Shown here in pieces: positions 7,477-17,300 of a DNA stretch of 64,000 nucleotides. The notes under the pieces are model-generated. The model saw only the letters and a list, made by a program, of their open reading frames with translations. It had not been told where the DNA came from and made no database searches. The DNA comes from CAJCJE01 sp963818685 (GTDB lineage: Bacteria > Actinomycetota > Actinomycetes > Mycobacteriales > Pseudonocardiaceae), in the NCBI GenBank assembly GCA_963818685.1, contig CAWFTJ010000007.1, forward strand, positions 186,001 through 250,000, read 5' to 3'. Every line of letters starts with the position of its first letter. Position 1 is the first letter of the stretch. The translations under genes and the position numbers were made by a program.

Positions 7477-8463
7477 ATGGACGGTCGCGAACATTACGGC
7501 TTCATCATCGCATCATCGGTCCTGCCGCTGCTCGGTTTGGTCGCGGCGGTGGTCCTGTTGTGGAACAAGGCGGTCGGGCCGTCCGACCTGATCGTCTTCG
7601 GCATCATGTACGTCGTCGCCGGCCTCGGGGTGTCCACCGGCTATCACCGGCTGTTCGCCCACCGCTCGTTCAAGACGCGCCGGCCGGTGAAGATCTTCTT
7701 CGCGGTCGCCGGAGCCATGGCGGGGCAGGGGCCGCCGCTGATCTGGACCGCGCACCACCGTCGCCACCACCGGGTCGCGGACAAGCCAGGTGACCCGCAC
7801 AGCCCCTACCTCGACGACGAGCCGGGCCTGCGCGGCGCCATCAAGGGCCTGTGGCATGCCCACCTCGGTTGGCTGTTCGACCGGGACCTCTCCTCCGACC
7901 CGATCCGCTACTGCCCCGACCTCGCCCGCGACCGGGACATGCGGGTCATCTCCCGCTACTTCCTACCGATCGTGCTCGCCGGCATCGTGCTTCCCGGCCT
8001 CATCGACTTCGGCATCAGCGGCTGGGCCTGGCAAGCGCTGCTCACCGGCATGCTGTGGGGCGGGTTCGTGCGGTTCTTCTTCAGCAACCACATCACCTAT
8101 GCGGTCAACTCGATCGGGCACTACTTCGGCCGGCGCCGCTTCGAGACGCCGGACGAGTCCCGCAACGTCGGCTGGCTGTCGATCCTGTCCTTCGGCGAGT
8201 CCTGGCACAACAACCATCACGCTTTCCCGCGTTCGGCAACGCACGGCATGCGCTGGTGGGAGTTGGACATCAGCGCGCTGGTGATTCGCGGCCTCGCCGC
8301 GGTCGGGCTCGCCTGGGACGTGATCATCATCGACCGTGAGCGGCAGGAGACCCGCGCCATCGGCCTGCTCAAGGTCGGCGGTGGTCGGCGGGCGACGTCC
8401 GCGCCGCCGAAGCCGCTCGCCGAGCGCAAGGACGCCCTGGTGGGTGTCGCGGATGTCGAGTGA
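7477..8463 (+). CDS. Membrane fatty acyl desaturase (stearoyl-CoA desaturase type; JamB-like candidate)
   Basis: The ATG at 7477 follows AAAGGGAG and gives 328 residues. All three di-iron histidine boxes are intact: HRLFAH at 57-62, HRRHH at 94-98 and HNNHH at 244-248. Hydrophobic segments near 8-30, 38-56, 165-190 and 195-215 mark an integral membrane enzyme. The family inserts double bonds into acyl-CoA or acyl-ACP using O2 and reduced ferredoxin or an equivalent; JamB-type members form terminal alkynes or alkenes on an ACP. Sitting between an ACP and a fatty acyl-AMP ligase, this gene completes the JamABC/TtuABC arrangement. Whether it makes an alkene or an alkyne cannot be decided here. 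It overlaps the ligase by 11 bp. Confidence 0.9.
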   Translation: MDGREHYGFIIASSVLPLLGLVAAVVLLWNKAVGPSDLIVFGIMYVVAGLGVSTGYHRLFAHRSFKTRRPVKIFFAVAGAMAGQGPPLIWTAHHRRHHRVADKPGDPHSPYLDDEPGLRGAIKGLWHAHLGWLFDRDLSSDPIRYCPDLARDRDMRVISRYFLPIVLAGIVLPGLIDFGISGWAWQALLTGMLWGGFVRFFFSNHITYAVNSIGHYFGRRRFETPDESRNVGWLSILSFGESWHNNHHAFPRSATHGMRWWELDISALVIRGLAAVGLAWDVIIIDRERQETRAIGLLKVGGGRRATSAPPKPLAERKDALVGVADVE

Positions 8464-10111
8464 CCGCGGCCTGTGGGACCGGCTGGTCACCGACGCCGGC
8501 CGGGCCCGCGCCAGCCTGCACTGTTGGGTCGGTTCCGGCTACCGGTCGTCGACCTGGACCGAGGTGGTCCGCGACGCGGAGCGGATGACGGCCGGCCTGC
8601 GCAGGGCAGGCGTCCGGCCCGGCACGCGGGTGGCGAGCGTGCTCACCAACGGGCCGCTCGCCGTGCGCGGGCTGCTCGCCGTCTGGCTCGCGGGCGGCGC
8701 GCTCGCCTCGCTGCCGGTGCCGGCGCGCGGGATGAGCGGCGAGGAGTACTTGGCGCAACTGGAAGGCATCTGCGCCCAGCTCGAACCGGAGGCGCTGCTG
8801 CTCGACGCGGCCGTGCTCGCCGGGCTCCCGGATGACGTCGGCAAGCGTTTGCGGGCGCGGTCCTGGGAGAGCGTCGCGGACAGCGGGTGGGTCGATGAGG
8901 ACCCGCCCGGCCTCGACGACCTCGCGTTCGTGCAGTACTCGTCGGGCAGCACGAACGCGCCAAAGGGCTGCATGCTCACGCCGAGGGCGATCGCGGCACA
9001 GGTCGACATCGTCGGCGCCATGCTCGACTTCCGCACCGGCCGTGACGTTTCCGTGAGCTGGCTGCCGCTCTCGCACGACATGGGGCTGTTCGGCTGCCTG
9101 CTCAGCCCGTGGTGCCACGACATCGAGGCGTACCTGTCCACGCCGGAGCGGTTCATGTTCTCGCCGGGGACCTGGTTCGCGGACATGGCCAACCACGGCG
9201 GCACGCTCACCGCGGGCAGCAACACCGGCCTGCACCTGGCCGCCCGCGCTGCCGCACGTTCGCTCCGCGACCGGCCGACGTGCCTGGTCCAGGTCAGGGC
9301 GTGCATCATCGGCGCGGAACGGGTGACCTGGGAGACGCTGAGCGCCGCGGTGAACTCGTTGGGGCCGTGTGGTTTCCGGCCCGAGGCGCTCATGCCGGCC
9401 TACGGCCTCGCCGAGGCGACCCTCGCGGTCACCGCGACCCCGGTCACCGAGGCACCGAGGCACCTGGCGCTGGATGCCACCGCCCTGGCCGACGGCGAAC
9501 TCATCGACGCGGCGCAGGACGACCCGGCCGCCGCCGTCGTGGTCGGTGCCGGCGTGCCCTGTCTCGGGGTCGAGCTTTCACTGTCCGAAAGCGACAGGCT
9601 CGGCGAGATCGGGGTTCGCTCGCCCAGCCTCGCCAGCGGCTACTACGCCGACGACGTGCGCACTGCCGAGCATTTCGTCGGCGGCCTCCTGCACACCGGT
9701 GACCTCGGCTTCGTCCGCGACGGCGTGCTGTACCCGGTCGGCCGCACCGACGACGTGATCTCCGTCGCCGGCCGCAAGGTCTACGCGCGGGAGATCGAGA
9801 CCGCGGTCGACGGGCTCGACGGCGTGCGGCGCGGCTGCTCGACGCTGGTCGGCCACCACGACGGCACGCGCTTCCGGCTCACACTGTTCGTGGAGATCCG
9901 GCACAGCGCCGACTACCGCGACGTTGCCGAGCGGGCCGCGTCGCTGGCCATGGCCAAGGCGGCCGTCGCGCTGGACGAGTGCGTGTTCCTCGACCGCAAC
10001 AGCCTGCCCAAGACACCGAGCGGCAAGATCCAGCGCCACCGCTGCCGGCAACTGCTGGACGCCGGCCGGTTCGAGCCGCTGGCCACCGTCACGTTGGCAC
10101 CGTCGCACTGA
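8453..10111 (+). CDS. Fatty acyl-AMP ligase (FAAL-type, ANL superfamily)
   Basis: A 552-residue adenylating enzyme starting at ATG 8453 inside the desaturase gene. The AMP-binding loop is FVQYSSGSTNAPKGCML near residues 160-176. VSWLPLSHDMGLFGCLLSP at about 200 is the SWLP.HDMGL pattern typical of FAALs and not of acyl-CoA ligases. MPAYGLAEATL and HTGDLGFVRDGVLY follow, and the catalytic lysine motif is KTPSGKIQRHR near 520. FAALs activate fatty acids as acyl adenylates and hand them to an ACP instead of CoA. Candidate acceptors are the free ACP at 7191 and the N-terminal ACP of PKS1. This gene defines the starter as a fatty acid. Confidence 0.9.
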   Translation: MSSDRGLWDRLVTDAGRARASLHCWVGSGYRSSTWTEVVRDAERMTAGLRRAGVRPGTRVASVLTNGPLAVRGLLAVWLAGGALASLPVPARGMSGEEYLAQLEGICAQLEPEALLLDAAVLAGLPDDVGKRLRARSWESVADSGWVDEDPPGLDDLAFVQYSSGSTNAPKGCMLTPRAIAAQVDIVGAMLDFRTGRDVSVSWLPLSHDMGLFGCLLSPWCHDIEAYLSTPERFMFSPGTWFADMANHGGTLTAGSNTGLHLAARAAARSLRDRPTCLVQVRACIIGAERVTWETLSAAVNSLGPCGFRPEALMPAYGLAEATLAVTATPVTEAPRHLALDATALADGELIDAAQDDPAAAVVVGAGVPCLGVELSLSESDRLGEIGVRSPSLASGYYADDVRTAEHFVGGLLHTGDLGFVRDGVLYPVGRTDDVISVAGRKVYAREIETAVDGLDGVRRGCSTLVGHHDGTRFRLTLFVEIRHSADYRDVAERAASLAMAKAAVALDECVFLDRNSLPKTPSGKIQRHRCRQLLDAGRFEPLATVTLAPSH

Positions 10112-10125
10112 CTGGGGGAGAACCG

Positions 10126-11145
10126 ATGCGCCCGACCGGCAACCGAACGATTCTGCTCACCGGCGCCTCCGGGGTGATCGGCCGCGCCGTCGCCGAGGAA
10201 CTGGCGGCCGAGCACGTGATCGGGCTCGTGCACAGCGACACCGACGTGCCCGAGGTCGACGAGGTGCTGCGCGCGGACATCGCGCAACCGAGACTCGGCC
10301 TGTCCGAACCGGACTGGAACGATCTCGCGGCACGCCTCGACGTGGTCATCCACTCGGCGGCGCTGACCGAGTGGGGCCAGCCGTGGCAGCGCTACCAGTC
10401 GATCAACATCGACGGCACCGAACGCGTCGTCGAACTCGCCAGCGCCGCCGGTGCGCCGATCCACTACGTGAGCACGTGTTTCGTCCGCGCCATCGAACTC
10501 GGCAACGAAGCAACACTCGGGCCGGACAACGTGGTCGCGCCCTACATCCGGTCCAAACTGGAGTGTGAGCGGCTGGTACGCGCATCCGGTCAGCCCTTCG
10601 CGATCTACCGGCCGACGAACCTGGTCGGCGACTCGCGGACCGGTGGGAGCAGCAGGCCGCAGATCGTGCAGCTGCTCTCGGAGTGGCTGTGTCGGGGCAA
10701 GGCGCCCTACTATCCGTCGCATCCCGGCAACCTCGTCGACGTGCTGTCGCTGGACATGACGGCGATCGCGATCGCGCGGATCCTCAGAGCGGACGAGTTC
10801 GGCGGCCTGTACTGGCTGACCTCCGGGCCGGACGCGATGACGGTCGAGGAAGCACAGGAGATCCTGTTCGCGCACGCCCGCGACATCGGCCGCGACCTCG
10901 ATCCGGTGCCCGTCGTCGACCCGTCCCAGCCGCTTCCCGTGCCGCTGGAGCAGGTGCCGGCGACATCGCGGGCCTTCCTGAAGGTCCTGATAGACGTCAG
11001 CGAGGTGGTGCGCGCCTGCGGTGGCGTGCTGCCGACCTCGCTGCCCGAACTGCGCGCCCGGCACGGGTTGCCCGAGGCGTTTGACCGTGACGCCTACCGG
11101 TTGAGCCTGAAGTACTGGGCGAGCGAGCGCGCCGCCGCTCGTTGA
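10126..11145 (+). CDS. Extended SDR, thioester-reductase-like NAD(P)-binding protein
   Basis: The ATG at 10126 follows GGGGGAG. The 339-residue protein has the Rossmann motif LLTGASGVIGRAVAEEL (GASGVIG near 12-18), a VIHSAALTEWGQPW segment, the catalytic YIRSK (YxxxK) near 142-146 and YRPTNLVGDSRTGG downstream. The overall plan is that of the NAD_binding_4 / thioester-reductase R-domain group and of extended epimerases. Free-standing members reduce acyl thioesters to aldehydes or act on sugar and hydroxy substrates. In this operon reduction of an acyl-ACP or modification of the polyketide is plausible; sequence alone does not say which. Confidence 0.82.
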   Translation: MRPTGNRTILLTGASGVIGRAVAEELAAEHVIGLVHSDTDVPEVDEVLRADIAQPRLGLSEPDWNDLAARLDVVIHSAALTEWGQPWQRYQSINIDGTERVVELASAAGAPIHYVSTCFVRAIELGNEATLGPDNVVAPYIRSKLECERLVRASGQPFAIYRPTNLVGDSRTGGSSRPQIVQLLSEWLCRGKAPYYPSHPGNLVDVLSLDMTAIAIARILRADEFGGLYWLTSGPDAMTVEEAQEILFAHARDIGRDLDPVPVVDPSQPLPVPLEQVPATSRAFLKVLIDVSEVVRACGGVLPTSLPELRARHGLPEAFDRDAYRLSLKYWASERAAAR

Positions 11146-11160
11146 AGTGAAGGAGACGAC

Positions 11161-12090
11161 GTGACCGACAAGTCGCAATGGCAGCCACCGGACCTGAGCA
11201 GCGTCGTCGCGCTCGTGACCGGCGCGAGTCGCGGGGTGGGGCGTGGTATCGCGCTCGCCCTCGGCGACGCGGGCGCGACCGTGTACGTGACCGGCCGCAG
11301 CGAGCGCGGCGGCCCGCGCACCGAGGACCTGCCCGGCACCGTGCAGGACACCGCGGACGAGGTGACCGCGCGCGGCGGCAAGGGGATCGCGGTGCGCTGC
11401 GACCACACCGTCGACGCCGACACCGAGGCCGTCTTCGCGCGGATCGACGCCGATCACGGTCGGCTCGACCTGCTGGTGAACAACGCCTGGGCCGGCTACG
11501 AACGCGGCACAGAGGTCCGCTTCGACGCGCCGTTCTGGCAGCAGCCGCTGTGGCGCTGGGACCTGTTCGCCGGCTCGCTGCGCGCCCAGTTCCTGGCCAG
11601 CCGGCTCGCCGTGCCGCTGATGCTGGAGCAGGGCAGTGGCCTGATCGCGAACATCTCCTTCACCGATGGAGACGTCTACCTCGGCCAGACCGCCTATGAC
11701 GTCACCAAGTCCGCGTCCGACCGGATGGTCGTCGGCATGGCCTACGACCTGCGCCGCAAGGGCATCGCAGCGGTCGCCGTGCATCCCGGTTTCGTGCGCA
11801 CCGAACGCGTCGAGGCCGCCTGGGCACAGCTCGGCGATGGCCCCGCGCAGGTCGTGCACTCGCCCGAGTACGTGGGCCGCGCCATTGCCGCGCTCACCTC
11901 GGACGCCGACGTGCTCGACGTGTCAGGGCAACGCCTCGCCGTCGGCGACCTCGCCGCCCGGTACGGGTTCACCGACGTGGACGGCCGTCAGCCACCGCCG
12001 TTCCGACTGGAGGGCCGGATCACCCTGGCCGCCAGGATGGAACGGCTCAACCGGGTCGTCGCGGCGACCCAGTCCGGAGGGGCACGATGA
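11161..12090 (+). CDS. Classical short-chain dehydrogenase/reductase
   Basis: The GTG at 11161 is preceded by GAAGGAGAC and gives 309 residues. The cofactor motif is VTGASRGVGRGIALALG near 19-35. LLVNNAWAGYERG (NNA motif) sits near 105, and the catalytic YDVTKSASDRM (YxxxK) near 180. The insert after the NNA motif and the overall length resemble DHRS1-type SDRs. It should reduce a ketone or oxidise an alcohol with NAD(P)H. Candidate substrates are the beta-keto group left by PKS2 or a tailoring intermediate. Its stop overlaps the next start (ATGA), so it is coupled to the methyltransferase. Confidence 0.88.
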   Translation: MTDKSQWQPPDLSSVVALVTGASRGVGRGIALALGDAGATVYVTGRSERGGPRTEDLPGTVQDTADEVTARGGKGIAVRCDHTVDADTEAVFARIDADHGRLDLLVNNAWAGYERGTEVRFDAPFWQQPLWRWDLFAGSLRAQFLASRLAVPLMLEQGSGLIANISFTDGDVYLGQTAYDVTKSASDRMVVGMAYDLRRKGIAAVAVHPGFVRTERVEAAWAQLGDGPAQVVHSPEYVGRAIAALTSDADVLDVSGQRLAVGDLAARYGFTDVDGRQPPPFRLEGRITLAARMERLNRVVAATQSGGAR

Positions 12091-12962
12091 CCAGCCAGCT
12101 CAACTACCAGGGTGCTTCGGCCGCGGCCATCCAGCACCACTATGACGTCAGCAACGAGTTCTACGCGCTGTGGCTCGACGAGACGCGCAGCTACTCGTGC
12201 GCGCTGTGGGAGGACGCCAGCGAGGAAAGCCTGCTGACCGCGCAGAAGCGCAAGATCGACTACCTGATCACCGGCGCCAAGGCCACCGGCGCGCGGCGGG
12301 TGCTCGACGTCGGCTGCGGCTGGGGCGGCATGCTGAAACGGCTCGTGCGACAGCACGACGTCGACCACGTCGTCGGGTTGACGCTGTCCGACGCGCAGGC
12401 CGACTACGTGCGCGGCTGGGCTGACGAGCGGTACGAGGTGCGCGTGCAGAACTGGGCCGACCACCAGCCAAGCGAGCCCTACGACGCGATCGTGTCCGTC
12501 GGCGCGTTCGAGCACTTCGCCGACTTCGGCATGAAACGCGTCGACCGGATCGCCGCCTACCGGCAGTTCTTCGACAGCTGCCACGACTGGCTGCCGCGCG
12601 GCGGCCGGTTGGCGTTGCAGACCAACATCAAGGGCAGCAACGTGCACATGGACCGGCGCACAGTGCGCGACCTGCTGTTCATCGTGGACAAGATCTTCCC
12701 CGAGTCCGAGCTGCCCTGGCCGTCGGAGATCCTGGAGGCCAGCGAGCGGTACTTCAACGTCGTGTCCGCGCGCAACGACCCCGACCATTACGCGCGCACC
12801 TGCCAGTGCTGGCACGACGCCCTCGTCGCCCGCAGGGACGAGGCGGTCGCGCTGGTCGGCGAGGCCACCGTCGCCGACTACGAGCGTTATCTCACCGCTG
12901 CCGCGGACGCGTTCCGCAAGCGTCACCTCGGCCTGGTCCGGATCATCTTCGAAAGCGTATGA
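12087..12962 (+). CDS. Cyclopropane-fatty-acid-synthase-like SAM methyltransferase
   Basis: A 291-residue protein of the CFA synthase / mycolic acid cyclopropane synthase family. It opens AAAIQHHYDVSNEFYALWLD, the hallmark of CmaA-like enzymes, followed by SYSCALWED. The SAM loop is RVLDVGCGWGGMLKRL near 70-85, with GLTLSDAQADYV and SVGAFEHFADFG after it. Family members add a methylene from SAM across a cis double bond to give a cyclopropane, or methylate an unsaturated chain. An operon-mate desaturase that could supply the double bond makes a cyclopropane or methyl branch in the lipid starter a good hypothesis. N-, O- and C-methylation remain possible, since natural-product members of this fold vary. 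Confidence 0.87.
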   Translation: MTSQLNYQGASAAAIQHHYDVSNEFYALWLDETRSYSCALWEDASEESLLTAQKRKIDYLITGAKATGARRVLDVGCGWGGMLKRLVRQHDVDHVVGLTLSDAQADYVRGWADERYEVRVQNWADHQPSEPYDAIVSVGAFEHFADFGMKRVDRIAAYRQFFDSCHDWLPRGGRLALQTNIKGSNVHMDRRTVRDLLFIVDKIFPESELPWPSEILEASERYFNVVSARNDPDHYARTCQCWHDALVARRDEAVALVGEATVADYERYLTAAADAFRKRHLGLVRIIFESV

Positions 12963-12973
12963 AGGGCGAGACC

Positions 12974-14347
12974 ATGGCACAGGTGACCCACACGGCGGTC
13001 CGGCCGTTCACGGTCAAACACGAGATCTACTGGCGGGAAACGGAACCCGTGACTCCAGGCCCACCGCTGGAGGGCGACGTCACCTGCGATGTGTGCATCA
13101 TCGGCGGCGGCTACACCGGCATGTGGACGGCGTACTTCCTCAAGCAGGCCGACCCGTCGCTGGACATCCACATCCTCGAAGCCGACTACGCGGGAGCGGG
13201 CGCGTCAGGCCACAACGACGGGTTCATGACGCCGACCATCGGGCACAGCCTCGGCGCGCTCGTGCACGCCTTCGGCCCGGAACGCGCCAAACTCGCCTAC
13301 TCGGTGGTCGGCCGGTCCATGCTGGAGCTGGACCGGTTCTGTCGCAAGCACGATGTGGACGCCGAGTTCGAGCGCAACGGCTACTTCTCGGTGGCCTCCA
13401 ACGATGGCCAGCGCAGGCTGCTCGAACGCGACCTCGAACTCGCCGCATCGTTGGGCGGCAACAACTCCCTCGACCTGCTCGAAGGCGATGCTGCCCGGGA
13501 ACGCATCGGCTCGACCGAGGTCAAGGCCGCGTTCAAGGTCGGCGGCGCCCTGATCAACCCGCACAAGCTGGCCCGCGGCCTGGCAAGAGTGATCCGCGAC
13601 CAGGGCGTACACCTGCACGAACGCACCAAGGCAACCGGTTTCACCAGGACACCGGCCGGCCACGTGGTGAGCACCCCGCGCGGCAGGGTCACCGCCCAGA
13701 AACTGCTGTTGGCCACCAACGCCTACCAGCACCAGTTCGCGCCGCTGCGGCACAAGGTCATCCCGGTCTGGAGCTATGCGGCCGTCACCGAACCGCTCAC
13801 CGACGAGCAGCTCGCCAAGGTGCACTGGCCGGACCGGGAAGGCTTCGTCGAGGCGAGCAACTTCATCGTGTTCGCCCGGTTCACCGCGCAGAACCGGCTG
13901 CTGTTCGGCGGCGGCCGCGCCAACTACCACTTCGGCCGGGACATGCGCGAGGAACGGCACATCGCCAACCTCTCCGCGACGCAGACCCTGCGCGGCGTGC
14001 TCGCCAGGTACTTCCCGGCCTGGCGCGACCTGCGGTTCAGCCACGCCTACGGCGGCTGTGTCGCGATCACCCGCGAGTTCGTGCCGCACGTCGGCAGCCT
14101 CGGCGACGGCGTGTTCTACGCGCACGGCTACTGCGGCAACGGCATCTCGGTCACGCACGCCGCGTCCAAGTCGCTGCGCGACCTCATCCTCGGCCGCGAC
14201 TCCACCTACACCAACCTGCTCTACGTCAACGGCAGGGAGAAGGGCTTCCCACCTGAGCCGTTCACCTACCTCGGCGGCCAGGGCCTTTCCACCCTGCTCG
14301 CGTTGCAGGACCGCTATCCCGGCCTGATCACCAAGCAGCTCGTCTGA
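12974..14347 (+). CDS. DAO-family FAD oxidoreductase (gamma-glutamylputrescine-oxidase-like)
   Basis: The ATG at 12974 is preferred because GAAGGGCGAG precedes it; an in-frame ATG at 12959 overlaps the previous stop and would add five residues. The 457-residue protein carries the FAD motif DVCIIGGGYTGMWTAYFL (GGGYTG at 44-49), GASGHNDGFMTPTIGHSLG near 80 in the position of the DAO-family second FAD contact, and FYAHGYCGNGISVTHA near the C-terminus. The family oxidises amines and amino acids (PuuB, sarcosine oxidase, D-amino acid oxidase). Its presence suggests that an amine or amino-acid-derived piece takes part in the pathway. It is 21 bp upstream of PKS1 in the same operon. Confidence 0.86.
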   Translation: MAQVTHTAVRPFTVKHEIYWRETEPVTPGPPLEGDVTCDVCIIGGGYTGMWTAYFLKQADPSLDIHILEADYAGAGASGHNDGFMTPTIGHSLGALVHAFGPERAKLAYSVVGRSMLELDRFCRKHDVDAEFERNGYFSVASNDGQRRLLERDLELAASLGGNNSLDLLEGDAARERIGSTEVKAAFKVGGALINPHKLARGLARVIRDQGVHLHERTKATGFTRTPAGHVVSTPRGRVTAQKLLLATNAYQHQFAPLRHKVIPVWSYAAVTEPLTDEQLAKVHWPDREGFVEASNFIVFARFTAQNRLLFGGGRANYHFGRDMREERHIANLSATQTLRGVLARYFPAWRDLRFSHAYGGCVAITREFVPHVGSLGDGVFYAHGYCGNGISVTHAASKSLRDLILGRDSTYTNLLYVNGREKGFPPEPFTYLGGQGLSTLLALQDRYPGLITKQLV

Positions 14348-14368
14348 CACCCGCAGGAGGGCCCCGCG

Positions 14369-17300
14369 ATGACCAATGCCGAGACGCCGACGAGCCGGCT
14401 GGCCCAGCGCATCGACGGCCTTTCCTCGGCCGACGCGTACCGTAGCGTGCTCGACCTCGTGTGTGAGCTGACCGCGGAACTGCTCGGTTGGTCTGTGCGG
14501 GACATCGACCCGGACCGCGCCTACCGCGACTACGGCGCGAACTCGCTCGCCGCTGTCGAGCTGACCTCGCAGCTGGCCAGGGCGACCGGCCTTGAACTGC
14601 CGATGACGCTGCTGTTCGACCACGCCAGCCCGAGCGCCCTCGCCGCGCACCTGCTCGACCGCGTCCGTCCCGCGACAGTTGCCGAGGCGACACCCGCACC
14701 GCGCCCCGTCGACGACGACCCGATCGCCATTGTCGGGGTTGGTTGTCGTTTTCCGGGTGGGGTGGTTTCTGCTGAGGGTTTGTGGGGTTTGGTGTCCTCT
14801 GGTGGTGATGCGGTGGGGGAGTTTCCGTCGGATCGGGGTTGGGATGTTGAGGGTTTGTTTGATCCTGATCCTGATCGGGTGGGGCATTTCTATTGTCGTG
14901 GTGGGGGTTTTCTTGATGATGTTGCTGGGTTTGATGCGGGGTTTTTTGGGGTGGGGCCGCGTGAGGCGGTGGCGATGGATCCGCAGCAGCGGTTGACGTT
15001 GATGTGTGCGTGGGAGGCGTTGGAGGATGCGGGGATCGATCCGGGTTCGTTACGGGGTAGCGACACCGGCGTGTTCATGGGGGTTGCCGCGCACGACTAC
15101 GACGCGGTGACCCGAGCGGGTGACCCGGACGAGGTCGAGGGCTACTGGGGCGTCGGCACGGCAGGGAGCGTGGTCTCGGGTCGGGTGTCCTATGTGCTCG
15201 GTCTTGGGTGGTCCTTCGATGAGGCGTGGATACGGCGTGTTCGTCGTCGTTGGTCGCGCTGCACGTGGGTGCTTCGGCGTTGCGGCGCGGCGAGTGTTCG
15301 CTGGCGCTGGTCGGCGGGGTGACGGTGTTGGCAACGCCCGCGCTGTTTGTGGAGTTCTCCCGGCAGCGGGGGGTTGTCGCCGGACGGCCGGTGCCGGTCG
15401 TTCGGGGCGGGCGCCGACGGCACCGGCTGGGCCGAGGGTGTCGGCGTGTTGGTGGTGCAGCGGCTCTCCGACGCGCTGCGCGAGGGGCGTCGGGTGCTCG
15501 GGGTGGTGCGCGGCTCCGCGGTGAACTCCGACGGCGCCTCCAACGGGTTGACCGCACCGAGCGGCGCGGCACAGGAACGGGTGATCCGCGCCGCGTTGGC
15601 CGACGCGCGGTTGGGGCGTCGGCGACGTGGACGCGGTGGAGGGCCACGGGACCGGGACGCGGCTCGGCGACCCGATCGAGGTCGGCGCTCTGCTGGCCAC
15701 CTACGGCCGGCGTGACACCGGCGCGCCGCTGTGGCTGGGCTCGTTGAAGTCGAACCTCGGCCATGCCCAGGCCGCGGCCGGGGTCGGCGGGCGTGATCAA
15801 GGTGCTCGGCGCGCTGCGGGCCGGCGTGTTGCCGCGTTCACTCTGGGAGCGCGGAACCGACCGACGCGGTCGACTGGTCCTCCGGTAACGTCCGCCTGTT
15901 GCAACAGGACCAGCCGTGGCCGCACGACCCGGACCGACCGCGCCGCGCAGGCGTTTCCGCGTTCGGGGTTGGCGGGACCAACGCGCACGTGATCATCGAG
16001 GAACCGCCTGCCGAGCCGGCGCGCACCACCGAACCGGTCACCGCCGTCGCATTGCCGCTCTCGGCCAAGACCCCTGCCGCGCTCGCCGCACAGGCCAGCA
16101 ACCTCCGCGACCACCTCACCACCCACCCCGACCTGCCCCTCGCCGATGTCGCGCACACCCTCGCCGTCGGGCGGGCCGACTTCGCGCACCGCGCGGTCGT
16201 CGTCGGTGCCGATCGGGCCGAACTGCTCGCCGGGCTCGCCTCGGTCCAAGCGGGCGAGAGCACCGACCGCGTCGCGCTCGGCACTCCGACCGGTCGAGGC
16301 AAGGTCGCGTTCGTGTTTCCCGGCCAGGGCTCGCAGTGGCCCGGCATGGCCGTTGACCTGCTTGACACGGCGCCGGTGTTCGCGGCGCGACTGCGCGAAT
16401 GCTCGGCAGCGCTCGCCGAGCACGTCGACTACTCGGTGGAGGACGTGCTGCGCGGTGCGCCCGGCGCGCCGTCGCTGGACCGGGTCGACGTGGTGCAACC
16501 GGTGCTGTTCGCGGTGATGGTCTCGCTCGCCGAACTCTGGCGCTCGCACGGCGTGGTGCCGGACGCGGTCATCGGCCACTCGCAGGGCGAGATCGCCGCC
16601 GCCTGCGTGGCGGGCGCACTGTCCATTGCGGACGCCGCACGCGTCGTCGCGCTGCGCGCCAGGCTCATCGCCACCCTGGCCGGCAACGGTGGCATGGCCT
16701 CGGTGACCATGCCGCTTGCCGAGTTGGAGAGCCGGCTGACCCGATGGGCGGGCCGACTGTCGGTCGCCGCCGTCAACGGGCCGTCCTCGGTGACCGTGTC
16801 CGGCGATCGGGACGCACTCGCCGAACTGCTCGCCGACTGCGCGGCCGAGAACATCTGGGCCAAGGCCGTTCCGGTCGACTACGCGTCGCACTCCGCGCAC
16901 ATCGAGGCCATCGAGGCGAGCCTGCTCGACCAACTCGCCCCGATCCGCCCGACCAGCACGGATCTCAGCTTCTGCTCGACGGTCACCGGCCGCCCCGTCG
17001 ACACCGCGACGCTGGACGCCGGCTACTGGTACCGCAACCTGCGGCACACCGTCCGCTTCGCGGAGGGCGTCACCGCGCTGCTCGACCGTGGCTTCGGCAC
17101 GTTCCTGGAAATGAGCCCGCACCCGATCATGACCATCGCGCTTGAACAGACCGTCGAGGGCGCAGGCCACGATACGCGTCAGGTCCTGATCGGCGGCTCA
17201 CTCCGCCGAGACAACGGCGGGCTCGCCGAGTTCCTGACCGCGCTCGGCAGGGTGCACTGCGCAGCAGGCCACGTCGACTGGGGTGCCTCGCCCACCGGCC

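Noticed and set aside
14369..15900. PKS1 ketosynthase as a genuine pseudogene
   Set aside because: All six shifts are +1, catalytic motifs are intact after correction, and the rest of the gene and its docking end are perfect, so sequence error is the simpler explanation.
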